The notes below the pieces were generated by a model that made no database searches, was not told where the DNA came from, and saw only the letters and a list, made by a program, of their open reading frames with translations. From positions 1-51,707 of the forward strand of contig JADHZE010000002.1 in the NCBI GenBank assembly GCA_026934365.1: a stretch of 51,707 nucleotides of DNA. The letters are read 5' to 3'. Positions 7,274 to 15,601 of this stretch are shown one piece after another. How positions within the stretch are numbered: the first letter of the stretch is position 1; the number at the start of each line of letters is the position of its first letter. Position numbers and translations under genes: made by a program. The stretch comes from Isoptericola sp. QY 916 (GTDB taxonomy: Bacteria; Actinomycetota; Actinomycetes; Actinomycetales; Cellulomonadaceae).

Positions 7274-9418
7274 GTGACTTCCGAAATCGTTGTCGATCCC
7301 GCACCGCACCCGGCCTGGCTGCCCGACGGCGCGCTGGCCGCCGCCGGCCGCCGCCGCGTGGCGGTCGGCACACCCGAGCTGGCAGAGCCACAGCGCGGTG
7401 TGGCACCGCCTGGTTCTGACGGCTCCCCCCAGGTCGTGGCCACGCTGCGCGCGGAGCTCGAGCGCGCGACCGCGGCCCACGGCGGCGCCGTCGTCGACCC
7501 CGACGGCTCCCCCGACCTCCTCCTCGCCCTGGTCCACGAGGTGTCAGGGCCAGGTGCACGTCTTCCTGCGCGCGGCCCTGACACTTCGGGCGGCGACGGG
7601 TTCCGGATCGTGCGGGACGGCGGCCGAGTCACCGTCACGGCCGAGACGCCGACGGCGCTGCTGCACGGCTGGTTCCACGTGGTGCGGCACGGCGAGACGG
7701 CGTTCACGGGGCCCGACGTCGACGAGCGGCACGCCCCCGCGTTCGCGCTGCGCGTGCTGGACCACTGGGACAACGTGGACGTGCACCCGGTGATGGGGCA
7801 GGTCGAGCGCGGGTACTCGGGCGGGTCGATCTTCTACGCCGACGGCCGGGTGCGCGACGACCTGTCCCGCGTCACGACCTACGCGCGCCTGCTCGCCGCG
7901 ACGGGCGTCGACCGGGTCTGCATCAACAACGTCAACGTGCACGCGCGCGAGGCACGCCTGCTCACCGACGACCTGCCGGAGGTCGCGCGGGTCGCCGCCG
8001 CGATGCGGCCCTACGGCGTGCGCACGCACCTCGCGGTGAGCTTCGCCGCGCCGATGACGCTCGGCGGGCTGCCGACGTCCGACCCGCTCGACGACGACGT
8101 GCGCGCCTGGTGGCGCGCCGCCGCCGACCGCGTCTGGGCGACGATCCCGGACTTCGGCGGGTTCGTCGTCAAGGCCGACTCCGAGGGCCAGCCGGGCCCG
8201 TTCGCGTACGGGCGCGACCACGCCGACGGCGCCAACCTGCTGGCCGAGGCGGTCGCGCCGCACGACGGCGTCGTGCACTGGCGGGCGTTCGTCTACGACC
8301 ACACGCAGGACTGGCGCGACCGCACCACCGACCGCGCCCGCGCCGCGTACGACCACTTCGCGCCGCTGGACGGCCGGTTCGCGGACAACGTGGTGGTGCA
8401 GGTCAAGCACGGCCCGATCGACTTCCAGACGCGCGAGGCGGTCTCGCCGGTCCTCGCGGGGATGCCCGCCACCCGGCTGGCCCTCGAGCTGCAGGTGACG
8501 CAGGAGTACACGGGCCAGCAGCGGCACGCGTGCTACCTCGCCCCCTGGTGGAGCGAGAACCTCGGCTTCCGGCCCTGGGGAGCCGGCGAGGACGGTGCCG
8601 CGGTGCGCGACGTCGTCGCCGGGCGCGGCCCGTCCGCGCCGGCCGCCGTCGCGGACGCCGGGGGCGGCGGGATCGCCGCCGTCTCGAACGTGGGCGACGA
8701 CCGGTTCTGGACCGGCCACCCGCTGGCGCAGGCGAACCTGTACGCCTTCGGGCGGCTGGCGTGGGACCCGACGCTCGAGCCCGCGGCCATCCTCGACGAG
8801 TGGGTCGGGCTGACCTTCGCCGGCCCGGACGGCGGCCTCGAGCCGCGGGTCCGCGAGGCGCTGCACGCGGTGCTCGACGGCTCGTGGCGCACCTACGAGT
8901 CGTACACCGCGCCGCTGGGCGTCGGGTTCATGGTGCGCCCCGGCCACCACTACGGCCCGGACGTGGACGGCTACGAGTACACGCCGTGGGGCACCTACCA
9001 CTTCGCCGACCGCGACGGCATCGGCGTGGACCGCACCCGGGCCACCGGCACCGGGTTCACGGGCCAGTACCCGGAGCCCTGGCGTGACGTCTACGAGGAC
9101 CTCGCGACCTGCCCCGACGAGCTGCTGCTGTTCTTCCACCACGTGCCGTACACGCACGTGCTGCGCTCCGGCGTCACCGTGGTCCAGCACGTCTACGACA
9201 CGCACTTCGCGGGCGTCGAGCGGGTGCGCGAGGCCGTCGCGGCGTGGGAGTCGCTGGCCGACCTCGTCCCCGGCGCGCTCCCGGCCGACGTCGACGCCCG
9301 CGTCCGCGAGCGCCTCGCCGAGCAGCTGCGGTCGGCCGTCGAGTGGCGCGACCAGCTGAACACGTACTTCTTCCGGAAGTCCGGGATCCCCGACGCCCAC
9401 GGCCGCACGATCTTCTGA
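7274..9418 (+). CDS. aguA: GH67 alpha-glucuronidase
   Basis: A 714-residue family 67 alpha-glucuronidase, which removes (4-O-methyl)glucuronic acid from the non-reducing end of xylo-oligosaccharides. It has an N-terminal beta domain (about 1-155), a TIM barrel and a C-terminal helical domain. Diagnostic segments are LRVLDHWDNVD, YSGGSIFY, GGFVVKADSEGQPGP near residue 300, VVQVKHGPIDFQ near 375, and ELQVTQEYTGQQRH. No signal peptide is visible, so it should act inside the cell on imported aldouronates. The GTG start has GAGGGA 7 nt upstream. Two palindromic elements lie in the N-terminal coding region and add unusual Pro/Gly/Arg stretches. It is last in the uxaC operon. Confidence 0.92.
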   Translation: MTSEIVVDPAPHPAWLPDGALAAAGRRRVAVGTPELAEPQRGVAPPGSDGSPQVVATLRAELERATAAHGGAVVDPDGSPDLLLALVHEVSGPGARLPARGPDTSGGDGFRIVRDGGRVTVTAETPTALLHGWFHVVRHGETAFTGPDVDERHAPAFALRVLDHWDNVDVHPVMGQVERGYSGGSIFYADGRVRDDLSRVTTYARLLAATGVDRVCINNVNVHAREARLLTDDLPEVARVAAAMRPYGVRTHLAVSFAAPMTLGGLPTSDPLDDDVRAWWRAAADRVWATIPDFGGFVVKADSEGQPGPFAYGRDHADGANLLAEAVAPHDGVVHWRAFVYDHTQDWRDRTTDRARAAYDHFAPLDGRFADNVVVQVKHGPIDFQTREAVSPVLAGMPATRLALELQVTQEYTGQQRHACYLAPWWSENLGFRPWGAGEDGAAVRDVVAGRGPSAPAAVADAGGGGIAAVSNVGDDRFWTGHPLAQANLYAFGRLAWDPTLEPAAILDEWVGLTFAGPDGGLEPRVREALHAVLDGSWRTYESYTAPLGVGFMVRPGHHYGPDVDGYEYTPWGTYHFADRDGIGVDRTRATGTGFTGQYPEPWRDVYEDLATCPDELLLFFHHVPYTHVLRSGVTVVQHVYDTHFAGVERVREAVAAWESLADLVPGALPADVDARVRERLAEQLRSAVEWRDQLNTYFFRKSGIPDAHGRTIF
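7380..7420. repeat. Imperfect palindrome inside the GH67 gene (copy 1)
   Basis: Left arm 7382-7400 and right arm 7404-7420 pair imperfectly around a TGG loop. The right half reads as the complement of GTCAGAACCAGG, close to the arm of the second in-gene palindrome (GTCAGGGCCAGG). Suggests one element family. Confidence 0.5.
7541..7584. repeat. Palindrome inside the GH67 gene (copy 2)
   Basis: Perfect 11-bp arms GTGTCAGGGCC (7541-7551) and GGCCCTGACAC (7574-7584) flank 22 nt. The encoded residues (VSGPGARLPARGPDT) sit between recognisable GH67 segments. The reading frame stays open, as expected for a tolerated in-frame insertion. Confidence 0.6.
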
Positions 9419-9441
9419 GCCGAGCGGCCGACGTGCCCGGG

Positions 9442-10440
9442 TCAGCCCGCGGCGAGCAGCTCCAGGGTGTCGACCACCCGGTGGGAGAAGCCCCACTCGT
9501 TGTCGTACCAGGCCACGACCTTCACGTGCCGGCCGTCGACGCGCGTCAACAGGGAGTCGAAGATCGACGACGCCGGGTTGCCCGTGACGTCCGACGACAC
9601 CAGGGGGTCCTCGGAGTACTCGAGCACCCCGGCCAGCGGTCCCCGTGCGGCGTCCCGGTAGGCGGCGAGCACGTCCTCGCGCGTCACGTCGCGCGCGACG
9701 GCGGCGTTCAGCTCGACGATCGAGCCCACCGGCACCGGTACCCGGATCGAGTCGCCCGAGAGCTTCCCGTCGAGGCGCGGCAGCACCAGCCCGATCGCCT
9801 TCGCGGCGCCGGTCGTGGTGGGCACGATGTTCACGGCGGCGGCGCGGGCGCGGCGGGGGTCGCGGTGCGGGGCGTCCTGGAGGTTCTGCTCCTGGGTGTA
9901 GGCGTGCACGGTGGTCATGAACCCGTGCTCGATGCCGGCGAGGTCGTCGAGCACGGACGCGAGCGGCGCGAGCGCGTTGGTGGTGCACGACGCGTTGGAG
10001 ACGATCGTGTGCGCGGCCGGGTCGTAGGCGCCCGTGTTGACGCCGGGGGCGAGCGTGACGTCCGCGCCGGCGGACGGCGCGCTCACGAGCACCTTGCGCG
10101 CCCCGGCGTCGAGGTGGGCGCGTGCCGCGGCGGCGGAGGTGAAGCGGCCGGTGGACTCGAGCACGACGTCGACGCCGAGCTCGCGCCACGGCAGGGTGCC
10201 GGGCTCGCGCTCCCCCAGCACGGCGACGCGGTGACCGTCGACGACGATCGCGTCGTCCTCGGCGGTGACCGGGCGGCCCAGGCGCCCGGCGGTGCTGTCG
10301 AAGGCGAGCAGCCGGGCGAGCGCGGCGGGCTCGGTGAGATCGTTGACGGCGACGAGCTCCAGGTCGCTGCCGCGCTCGAGCAGCGCGCGGACCACGTTGC
10401 GCCCGATGCGGCCGAACCCGTTGATGGCGATGCGGGTCAT
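9442..10440 (-). CDS. gap: Glyceraldehyde-3-phosphate dehydrogenase, type I
   Basis: A 332-residue NAD-dependent GAPDH, oxidising glyceraldehyde-3-phosphate to 1,3-bisphosphoglycerate. The Rossmann start is MTRIAINGFGRIGRNVVRAL. The catalytic Cys is in SNASCTTNALAP (about residue 150), with its partner His in TTVHAYTQEQNL and the C-terminal VAWYDNEWGFS. The ATG at 10440 follows an AGGAGG site; an in-frame extension upstream is not needed. It stands alone, not next to pgk and tpiA, so it is probably a second copy. Placed convergent to the GH67 operon, it could help drain glyceraldehyde-3-phosphate released by KDPG aldolase. That link is inference. Confidence 0.92.
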   Translation of the reverse strand: MTRIAINGFGRIGRNVVRALLERGSDLELVAVNDLTEPAALARLLAFDSTAGRLGRPVTAEDDAIVVDGHRVAVLGEREPGTLPWRELGVDVVLESTGRFTSAAAARAHLDAGARKVLVSAPSAGADVTLAPGVNTGAYDPAAHTIVSNASCTTNALAPLASVLDDLAGIEHGFMTTVHAYTQEQNLQDAPHRDPRRARAAAVNIVPTTTGAAKAIGLVLPRLDGKLSGDSIRVPVPVGSIVELNAAVARDVTREDVLAAYRDAARGPLAGVLEYSEDPLVSSDVTGNPASSIFDSLLTRVDGRHVKVVAWYDNEWGFSHRVVDTLELLAAG

Positions 10441-10545
10441 GTGACCCTCCTTCCGTGTCGCCACCAGGCTCGCCGCCGTCGCACGGGCAGAACACCGGCG
10501 CGCGCGTCACGGTCCGCAAGGATCTCGCCACGCCCGGGGAGGGCC

Positions 10546-11517
10546 TCACTCCCCGCGGGCGAACGTGCGCCGGTACTCGCTGGGCGTCGTGCCGAGGATG
10601 CGCCGGAAGTGCGCGCGCAGGTTCGCGCCCGTCCCCAGCCCGACGTCGGCGGCGACCTGCTCGACGCTGCGCTCCGAGCGCTCCAGCAGCTCCCGTGCCA
10701 CGTCCACCCGCACCCGCAGCACCCAGGCCATCGGCGTGTATCCGGTGTCGTCGGCGAACCGGCGCGAGAAGGTGCGCGGCGAGACGGCCGCGTGCCGGGC
10801 CAGGTCCTCGAGGGTGAGGTCCTCGGTCAGGTGGTGCAGCACCCACTCGCGGGTGGCGGCGAACCGCTCGCCGAGCGGCTCGGGCACGCTCCGCGGCACG
10901 TACTGCGCCTGGCCGCCGCTGCGGTACGGCGCCGCGACGAGGCGGCGGGCCGCGTGGTTCGACGCCGCCACCCCCAGGTCGCCGCGCAGCACGTGCAGGC
11001 ACAGGTCGATGCCCGACGCGGCGCCCGCCGACGTGAGCACGCTGCCCTCGTCGACGAACAGCACGTTCTCGTCCACCCGCACGCCCGGGTGCTTGGCCGC
11101 CAGCGCTCGCGTGTAGTGCCAGTGCGTCGTGGCGCGGCGGCCGTCGAGCAGGCCGGTGGCCGCGAGCGCGAACGCGCCGGTCGAGATGGCGGCCAGTCGC
11201 GCGCCGCGGTCGTGCGCGGCCAGGAGCGCGTCGACGACGGCGGGCGGCGGGTCGTCGCGGTCCGGGTGCCGGTACCCGGGGAGGAACACGACGTCGGCCC
11301 AGGCCAGCGCCTCGAGGCCGTGGTCCAGGTGGTAGGAGAGCCCGTCCCCGCCGGCGACGAGCCCGGGAGCCGCGGCGCAGGCCCGCACCTCGTAGGGCAT
11401 GCTCGGGCGCGTCGTGAAGACCTGCGCGGGGATGCCGACGTCGAGGGGCTTGGCGCCCTCCAGCACGAGGACGGCGACGCGGCGGCGGCGTTCCGGCGGG
11501 TCGGACGTTTCCGGCAC
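10546..11517 (-). CDS. GlxA-family AraC-type transcriptional regulator
   Basis: A 323-residue regulator with an N-terminal DJ-1/PfpI-like domain (about 12-190: VAVLVLEGAKPLDVGIPAQVF ... LTSAGAASGIDLCLHVLR) and a C-terminal AraC DNA-binding domain. The latter holds two helix-turn-helices (LEDLARHAAVSPRTFSRRF and VEQVAADVGLGTGANLRAHF). The GTG at 11517 is supported by a TACGCT -10 seven bases upstream, implying a leaderless transcript. It reads the same way as gap, about 105 bp upstream of it, and may or may not regulate it. The ligand is unknown; the family often senses small metabolites through the PfpI-like domain. Confidence 0.85.
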   Translation of the reverse strand: MPETSDPPERRRRVAVLVLEGAKPLDVGIPAQVFTTRPSMPYEVRACAAAPGLVAGGDGLSYHLDHGLEALAWADVVFLPGYRHPDRDDPPPAVVDALLAAHDRGARLAAISTGAFALAATGLLDGRRATTHWHYTRALAAKHPGVRVDENVLFVDEGSVLTSAGAASGIDLCLHVLRGDLGVAASNHAARRLVAAPYRSGGQAQYVPRSVPEPLGERFAATREWVLHHLTEDLTLEDLARHAAVSPRTFSRRFADDTGYTPMAWVLRVRVDVARELLERSERSVEQVAADVGLGTGANLRAHFRRILGTTPSEYRRTFARGE

Positions 11518-11524
11518 AGGACGC

Positions 11525-11530
11525 AGCGTA
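11525..11530 (-). promoter_or_regulatory. Leaderless -10 for the GlxA-type regulator
   Basis: TACGCT is followed by seven bases and then the GTG start. This is the actinobacterial leaderless layout and fixes the start where no ribosome binding site is seen. Confidence 0.5.
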
Positions 11531-11546
11531 GGCAGCGCGGGCGCGG

Positions 11547-12224
11547 TTACGCGCGGCCGGCGGGACGCGAGCGCGGGGAGACGATCCCCGACTCGTACGC
11601 GAACACGACGAGCTGGGCGCGGTCGCGGGCGCCGAGCTTGGTCATGGCCCGGCTGACGTGCGTCTTCGCGGTGAGCGGGCTGAGCACCATGCGCGCGGCA
11701 ATCTCGTCGTTGGACAGGCCGTGGGCGACGAGGGCCACCACCTCGCGCTCGCGCGGCGTGAGCAGGTCGAGGCCGTCGGGGGCGATCGCATCCGGGGGGC
11801 GGGCCACGAACTCGCTGATCAGCCGGCGCGTGATGGCCGGCGACAGCAGCGCGTCCCCGCGCACGGCGGCGCGCACGGCCTCGACGAGGTCGGCGGGCTC
11901 TGTGTCCTTCACGACGAACCCGCTCGCCCCGGCCCGCAGCGCCTCGAACACGTACTCGTCGATGCCGTAGTTCGTCAGCACGACGACGTGCACGCCCGCC
12001 AGCGCGTCGTCCGCCGCGATCTCACGGGTCGCGGCGATGCCGTCGAGCCCGGGCATCTGCACGTCCATGAGCACGACGTCGGGCCGCAGCGCGCGTGCGA
12101 GGCGCACGCCGTCGTGCCCGTCCGCGCCCTCGGCGACCACCTCGACGTCGTCCTCCGCGTCGAGCAGCGCGCGGATGCCGGAGCGGATGAGCGCCTGGTC
12201 GTCGACGAGGCCGACGCGGATCAC
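11547..12224 (-). CDS. NarL/LuxR-type response regulator
   Basis: A 225-residue two-component response regulator: a receiver domain (1-120) with acidic pocket DD at 8-9, phospho-acceptor Asp54 in VLMDVQMPG, and Lys in FVVKD. A C-terminal LuxR helix-turn-helix follows (LTPREREVVALVAHGLSNDEIAARM). Its ATG overlaps the TGA of the partner kinase gene as ATGA, so the two are translationally coupled. No target is visible; the divergently placed FAD oxidoreductase / DrrAB-like operon is the obvious candidate. Confidence 0.92.
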   Translation of the reverse strand: MIRVGLVDDQALIRSGIRALLDAEDDVEVVAEGADGHDGVRLARALRPDVVLMDVQMPGLDGIAATREIAADDALAGVHVVVLTNYGIDEYVFEALRAGASGFVVKDTEPADLVEAVRAAVRGDALLSPAITRRLISEFVARPPDAIAPDGLDLLTPREREVVALVAHGLSNDEIAARMVLSPLTAKTHVSRAMTKLGARDRAQLVVFAYESGIVSPRSRPAGRA

Positions 12225-13039
12225 CCGCGGGCCGCCGGCTCACCCGTCGCGGCCGCCGCCGCGGGCCGCCCGGACGGCGCCGGCAGCGGCAGGGTGACGC
12301 GCACGGAGAACCCGCCGTCCTCCCCCGCCCCGGCGTCGAGCGTGCCGCCGAGCGCGGCGACGCGCTCGCGCATCCCGGTGAGCCCGTGCCCGGGTTCCGG
12401 CCAACCCGGCGCGCCGCGGCCGTCGTCGTCGACCTGCAGGGTGAGCTCGCGGGCCTCGAACGTCACCCGCACCGTCGCGGTCGCCGCCGGGCCGCCGTGC
12501 CGGGCGACGTTGGTGAGCGCCTCCTGCACCACGCGGTAGGCGGCCTGGTCGGTCTCGGCGGGCACGGTGCGCCGGTCGCCGACGACCCGCACGGTGGTGG
12601 GCACGCCCGCGGACTCGGCGCGGTCGACGAGGGCCTCGAGCCGGTCGATCCCGTTCCCGTTGGGTTCCCCGTCGCGCCGCAGCACGTCGAGGGTCGAGCG
12701 CAGCTCGCGGGCGGCGTCCGTGCTGGCCTCCTGGATCGCGAGCAGCGCGGGCGGCGGCTCCTCTCCTCGCTTGCGTGCGAGGTGGGCGGCCACCCCCGCC
12801 TGCATCTTGATCACGGAGATGCTGTGCGTGAGGGAGTCGTGCAGCTCGCGGGCGATGCGCAGCCGTTCCTCGACGGCGCGGCGCCGGGCGACCTCGTCGC
12901 GCGTGCGCTCGGCGTCCTCGGCCCGCTGCTCCACCTCGCGCACGTACGCGCGCCACTGGAGCACCGCGACGGCGGCGACGCCGAGGGAGACCAGCCAGCC
13001 CGCCGCGAGGATGCGCTCCCGTGCCCGTCCCGTTCCCAT
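12221..13039 (-). CDS. Sensor histidine kinase (HisKA_3, DesK/LiaS-like)
   Basis: A 272-residue kinase with one hydrophobic segment (about residues 10-29), a short coiled coil, a HisKA_3 dimerisation domain with phospho-acceptor His67 in RELHDSLTHSIS, and an HATPase domain (VVQEALTNVARHG, DDDGRG, GLTGMRERVAALGG). I start it at the ATG at 13039, not further upstream, because TACGCT lies six bases before it (leaderless promoter). An upstream extension would be Arg/Pro-rich and unlike the family. The sensory part is almost absent, so it may sense the membrane state or an accessory protein. It is coupled to the response regulator downstream. Confidence 0.85.
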   Translation of the reverse strand: MGTGRARERILAAGWLVSLGVAAVAVLQWRAYVREVEQRAEDAERTRDEVARRRAVEERLRIARELHDSLTHSISVIKMQAGVAAHLARKRGEEPPPALLAIQEASTDAARELRSTLDVLRRDGEPNGNGIDRLEALVDRAESAGVPTTVRVVGDRRTVPAETDQAAYRVVQEALTNVARHGGPAATATVRVTFEARELTLQVDDDGRGAPGWPEPGHGLTGMRERVAALGGTLDAGAGEDGGFSVRVTLPLPAPSGRPAAAAATGEPAARG

Positions 13040-13045
13040 CCCGGC

Positions 13046-13051
13046 AGCGTA
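13046..13051 (-). promoter_or_regulatory. Leaderless -10 for the sensor kinase
   Basis: TACGCT-GCCGGG-ATG: a TANNNT element six bases before the ATG, the same layout as the HAD phosphatase gene at 35802. Confidence 0.55.
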
Positions 13052-13079
13052 GGTGCGGCGAGGGAGCCGCCGCATCCGG

Positions 13080-13110
13080 CGCGGGGAGCACCCTACGCGT
13101 ACTCCCCGCG
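13080..13110. promoter_or_regulatory. Inverted repeat between the kinase and the FAD oxidoreductase gene
   Basis: Perfect 9-bp arms CGCGGGGAG (13080-13088) and CTCCCCGCG (13102-13110) with a 13-nt centre. They lie in the 223-bp divergent promoter region just upstream of the kinase -10. A candidate binding site for the response regulator or another repressor; the protein is unknown. Confidence 0.4.
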
Positions 13111-13262
13111 CGGTAGGACCACGCCGGGCCGACGCCCGGTCCGGTAGTGGCAGGTGTCGCCGACGGGCGGACGCGCCGGACCACCCTCGCGGCGAAGGAT
13201 CGACCCGACGGATCAGCAAGGACGCCCTCGGCAAGGGCGCCCGAGGACCGAGGAGAGAAGCC

Positions 13263-14651
13263 ATGAGCATCCAGGCACCGAGCACCCAGGCACTCGGGCG
13301 CACCCCTGCCGGGCTGGGCGACGTCGTCGTCCCCGGCGACGACGACTACGAGGACGCGCGACGCACCGTGTTCGCCACCGGCTCCCCCGCCCTGGTCACG
13401 CGCCCCCGCGACGAGGCGGAGGTGGCGGCCGCCGTGACGTACGCGGCCCGCGCGGGGCTGCCGCTGTCGGTCCGCTCGGGCGGGCACGGCCTCACCGGCC
13501 GCGCCACGAACGACGGCGGGATCGTCGTGGACCTGCGCCGCCTCGACGCGGTCGAGGTGGTGGACCCGCACCGACGCCTGGTGCGCGTGGGCGCGGGCGC
13601 GACGTGGGGGCCGGTCGCGGCGGCACTCGCGCCGCACGGTCTGGGGATCTCCTCCGGCGACACCGCGAGCGTCGGCGTGGGCGGGCTGACGCTCGGCGGC
13701 GGCATCGGGTGGATGGTGCGCCGGCACGGCCTGGCGGTCGACGCCGTGGTCGGGGCCCGGGTGGTGCTCGCCGACGGACGGACGGTGGTGGCGAGCCCGG
13801 ACTCGCACGCGGGCCTGTTCTGGGCGTTGCGCGGCGGGGGCGGCCACGTCGGCGTCGTGACGAGCCTCGACCTCGTCGCGGCCCGCGTGGGCGACGTCCG
13901 CTACGGTGCGATCTCCTTCGCCCCCGACGGCGCGGCCGGCCTCGTCGCGGGCTGGCGCGACGCCCTGCGGACCGCCGACGAGGAGCTGAGCAGCACGCTG
14001 GTGCTGGCGCCGGCCAAGGGCGACCGTCCGGCGTCCGCGTCGGTCCTGGTGTGCGCGTCGCACGACGACGCGGCCGCGGCCGAGCGGTCGATCGAGCCCC
14101 TGCGGCGACTCGGCACCGTGCTCGCCGACGACGTCGCGACCGTGCCGTACGCCGACGTCCTCGCCGCAGGCGGCCACCACCCGCCGGGGGTGCGCCTCGT
14201 CGGCCGCAACGTGCTGGTGCCGCGGCTCGACGACGACGCCGTCGCGGCCGTCGTCTCGGCATCCACGGGCGCACCGCCGCTCGCGCTCGCGCTGCGTGCC
14301 CTCGGCGGCGCCGTCTCGCGGGTGCTGCCCGACGAGACGGCCTTCGCGCACCGCGACGCCGAGGCGCTGGTGGTGGGCGGCGCCCTCGTCCCCCAGGACG
14401 CGTCCGACGCCGACGTCGAGGCCGCGCTGGCCGGCTGGCACGACGTCGCCGCCCACGGCGCCGGCGCGTACGTGAACTTCCAGGGCACCGCCACCGCGGC
14501 CGACCTGGGCGCGGCGTACCCGCCCGCGACGCTCGCCCGGCTGCGCGCGGTCGAGCGCTCCTACGACCCGAGCGCCCTGTTCGGGCGCCGCCTCGACGGC
14601 GCGCCCGACGTCGCCCCCCGTGTCGCGGCCGGCCCGGGTGCGTCATCGTGA
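13263..14651 (+). CDS. FAD-linked oxidoreductase (BBE family)
   Basis: A 462-residue flavoprotein of the berberine-bridge / 6-hydroxynicotine oxidase type. The PCMH FAD-binding domain (about 35-215) includes SVRSGGHGLTGRATNDGG, whose His is the usual covalent FAD anchor, and GVGGLTLGGGIGWMVRRHGL. A substrate domain and a C-terminal BBE segment (YDPSALFGRR) follow. The start is the ATG at 13263 after GAGAGAAG. Its TGA overlaps the GTG of the exporter ATPase, so all three genes form one operon. The substrate is unknown; coupling to a DrrAB-like exporter suggests modification or removal of a small aromatic or antibiotic-like molecule. Confidence 0.85.
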   Translation: MSIQAPSTQALGRTPAGLGDVVVPGDDDYEDARRTVFATGSPALVTRPRDEAEVAAAVTYAARAGLPLSVRSGGHGLTGRATNDGGIVVDLRRLDAVEVVDPHRRLVRVGAGATWGPVAAALAPHGLGISSGDTASVGVGGLTLGGGIGWMVRRHGLAVDAVVGARVVLADGRTVVASPDSHAGLFWALRGGGGHVGVVTSLDLVAARVGDVRYGAISFAPDGAAGLVAGWRDALRTADEELSSTLVLAPAKGDRPASASVLVCASHDDAAAAERSIEPLRRLGTVLADDVATVPYADVLAAGGHHPPGVRLVGRNVLVPRLDDDAVAAVVSASTGAPPLALALRALGGAVSRVLPDETAFAHRDAEALVVGGALVPQDASDADVEAALAGWHDVAAHGAGAYVNFQGTATAADLGAAYPPATLARLRAVERSYDPSALFGRRLDGAPDVAPRVAAGPGASS

Positions 14652-15601
14652 GCGCCGCGTTCGAGGCCGAGGGCCTCGTCAAGCGGTTCGGCGCGACGAC
14701 GGCCCTCGACGGCGTCGACCTGCGCGCCGAGCGTGGCACGGTGCTCGGCGTCCTGGGGCCGAACGGGGCGGGCAAGACCACCGCCATCCGGGTGCTGGCC
14801 ACGCTGCTGCGGCCGGACGCCGGGAGGGCCGCGGTCGACGGCGTGGACGTGTGCCGCGACCCCGTCGCGGTGCGGCGGCGGATCGGCCTCACCGGCCAGT
14901 ACGCCACGGTGGACGAGGACCTCACGGGCGCCGAGAACCTCGTGCTGTTCGGCCGCCTGCTCGACCTGCCCACGCCCGAGGCCCGCGCCCGCGCCGCCCG
15001 GCTCCTGGACCGGTTCGGGCTCGCCGACGCGGGCGCCCGGCGCGCCTCCACCTACTCCGGCGGGATGCGCCGCCGGCTCGACCTGGCGGCCAGCCTCGTC
15101 GGCTCGCCCAGCGTCCTGTTCCTCGACGAGCCCACGACCGGCCTCGACCCGGGCAGGCGCGAGGATCTGTGGCAGACCATCCGGTCGCTCGCCGACGACG
15201 GCACCACCGTGCTCCTCACCACGCAGTACCTGGAGGAGGCTGACGCCCTGGCCGACGAGATCACCGTGATCGACGACGGCCGCGTCATCGCCCACGACAC
15301 CCCGGCGGGGCTGAAGCAGCAGGTCGGCGGGCAGACGGTCGTCGTGCGCCCGCGCGACCCGGCCCAGGTCGGCACCGCGGCGGGCGTCGTCGCGCGCGCC
15401 ACCGGGCAGGACGTCGCGCCGCCCCGCGGCGGCGCGGTCACGGCGTCCGTGGACGACGAGCGCGCGTTCGCCGCCGTCGTGCGCGGGCTCGAGGACGCGG
15501 ACGTGGCGGTCACCGAGCTGGCGCTGCGGCTGCCCGGCCTCGACGAGGTCTTCTTCGCCCTGACCGACGGCCAGCGCACCGCCCCGAGGGAGGAACCATG
15601 A
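14648..15601 (+). CDS. DrrA-like ABC exporter ATPase
   Basis: A 317-residue ABC-2 type ATP-binding subunit of the daunorubicin-resistance (DrrA) group. Walker A is GPNGAGKT at 37-44, the Q-loop region is LTGQYATVDEDLTG, the signature is YSGGMRRRLDLAASL, and Walker B is VLFLDEPTTGLDPGRR. The DrrA-type C-terminal extension ends near LPGLDEVFFALTDGQ. The GTG start overlaps the preceding stop (GTGA), and its own stop overlaps the next start (ATGA). It energises export through the permease at 15598. The substrate is not known. Confidence 0.9.
   Translation: MSAAFEAEGLVKRFGATTALDGVDLRAERGTVLGVLGPNGAGKTTAIRVLATLLRPDAGRAAVDGVDVCRDPVAVRRRIGLTGQYATVDEDLTGAENLVLFGRLLDLPTPEARARAARLLDRFGLADAGARRASTYSGGMRRRLDLAASLVGSPSVLFLDEPTTGLDPGRREDLWQTIRSLADDGTTVLLTTQYLEEADALADEITVIDDGRVIAHDTPAGLKQQVGGQTVVVRPRDPAQVGTAAGVVARATGQDVAPPRGGAVTASVDDERAFAAVVRGLEDADVAVTELALRLPGLDEVFFALTDGQRTAPREEP

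Noticed and set aside
7544-11002. An 1152-residue frame on the minus strand across GH67, gap and the GlxA-type regulator
   Set aside because: Compositionally it is a high-GC shadow, Arg/Pro/Val-rich without domains, and it overlaps three well-supported genes.
13154-15601. An 815-residue frame ending in the DrrA-like ATPase
   Set aside because: The part before 14648 is a shadow of the FAD oxidoreductase gene. The ATPase starts at the coupled GTG.
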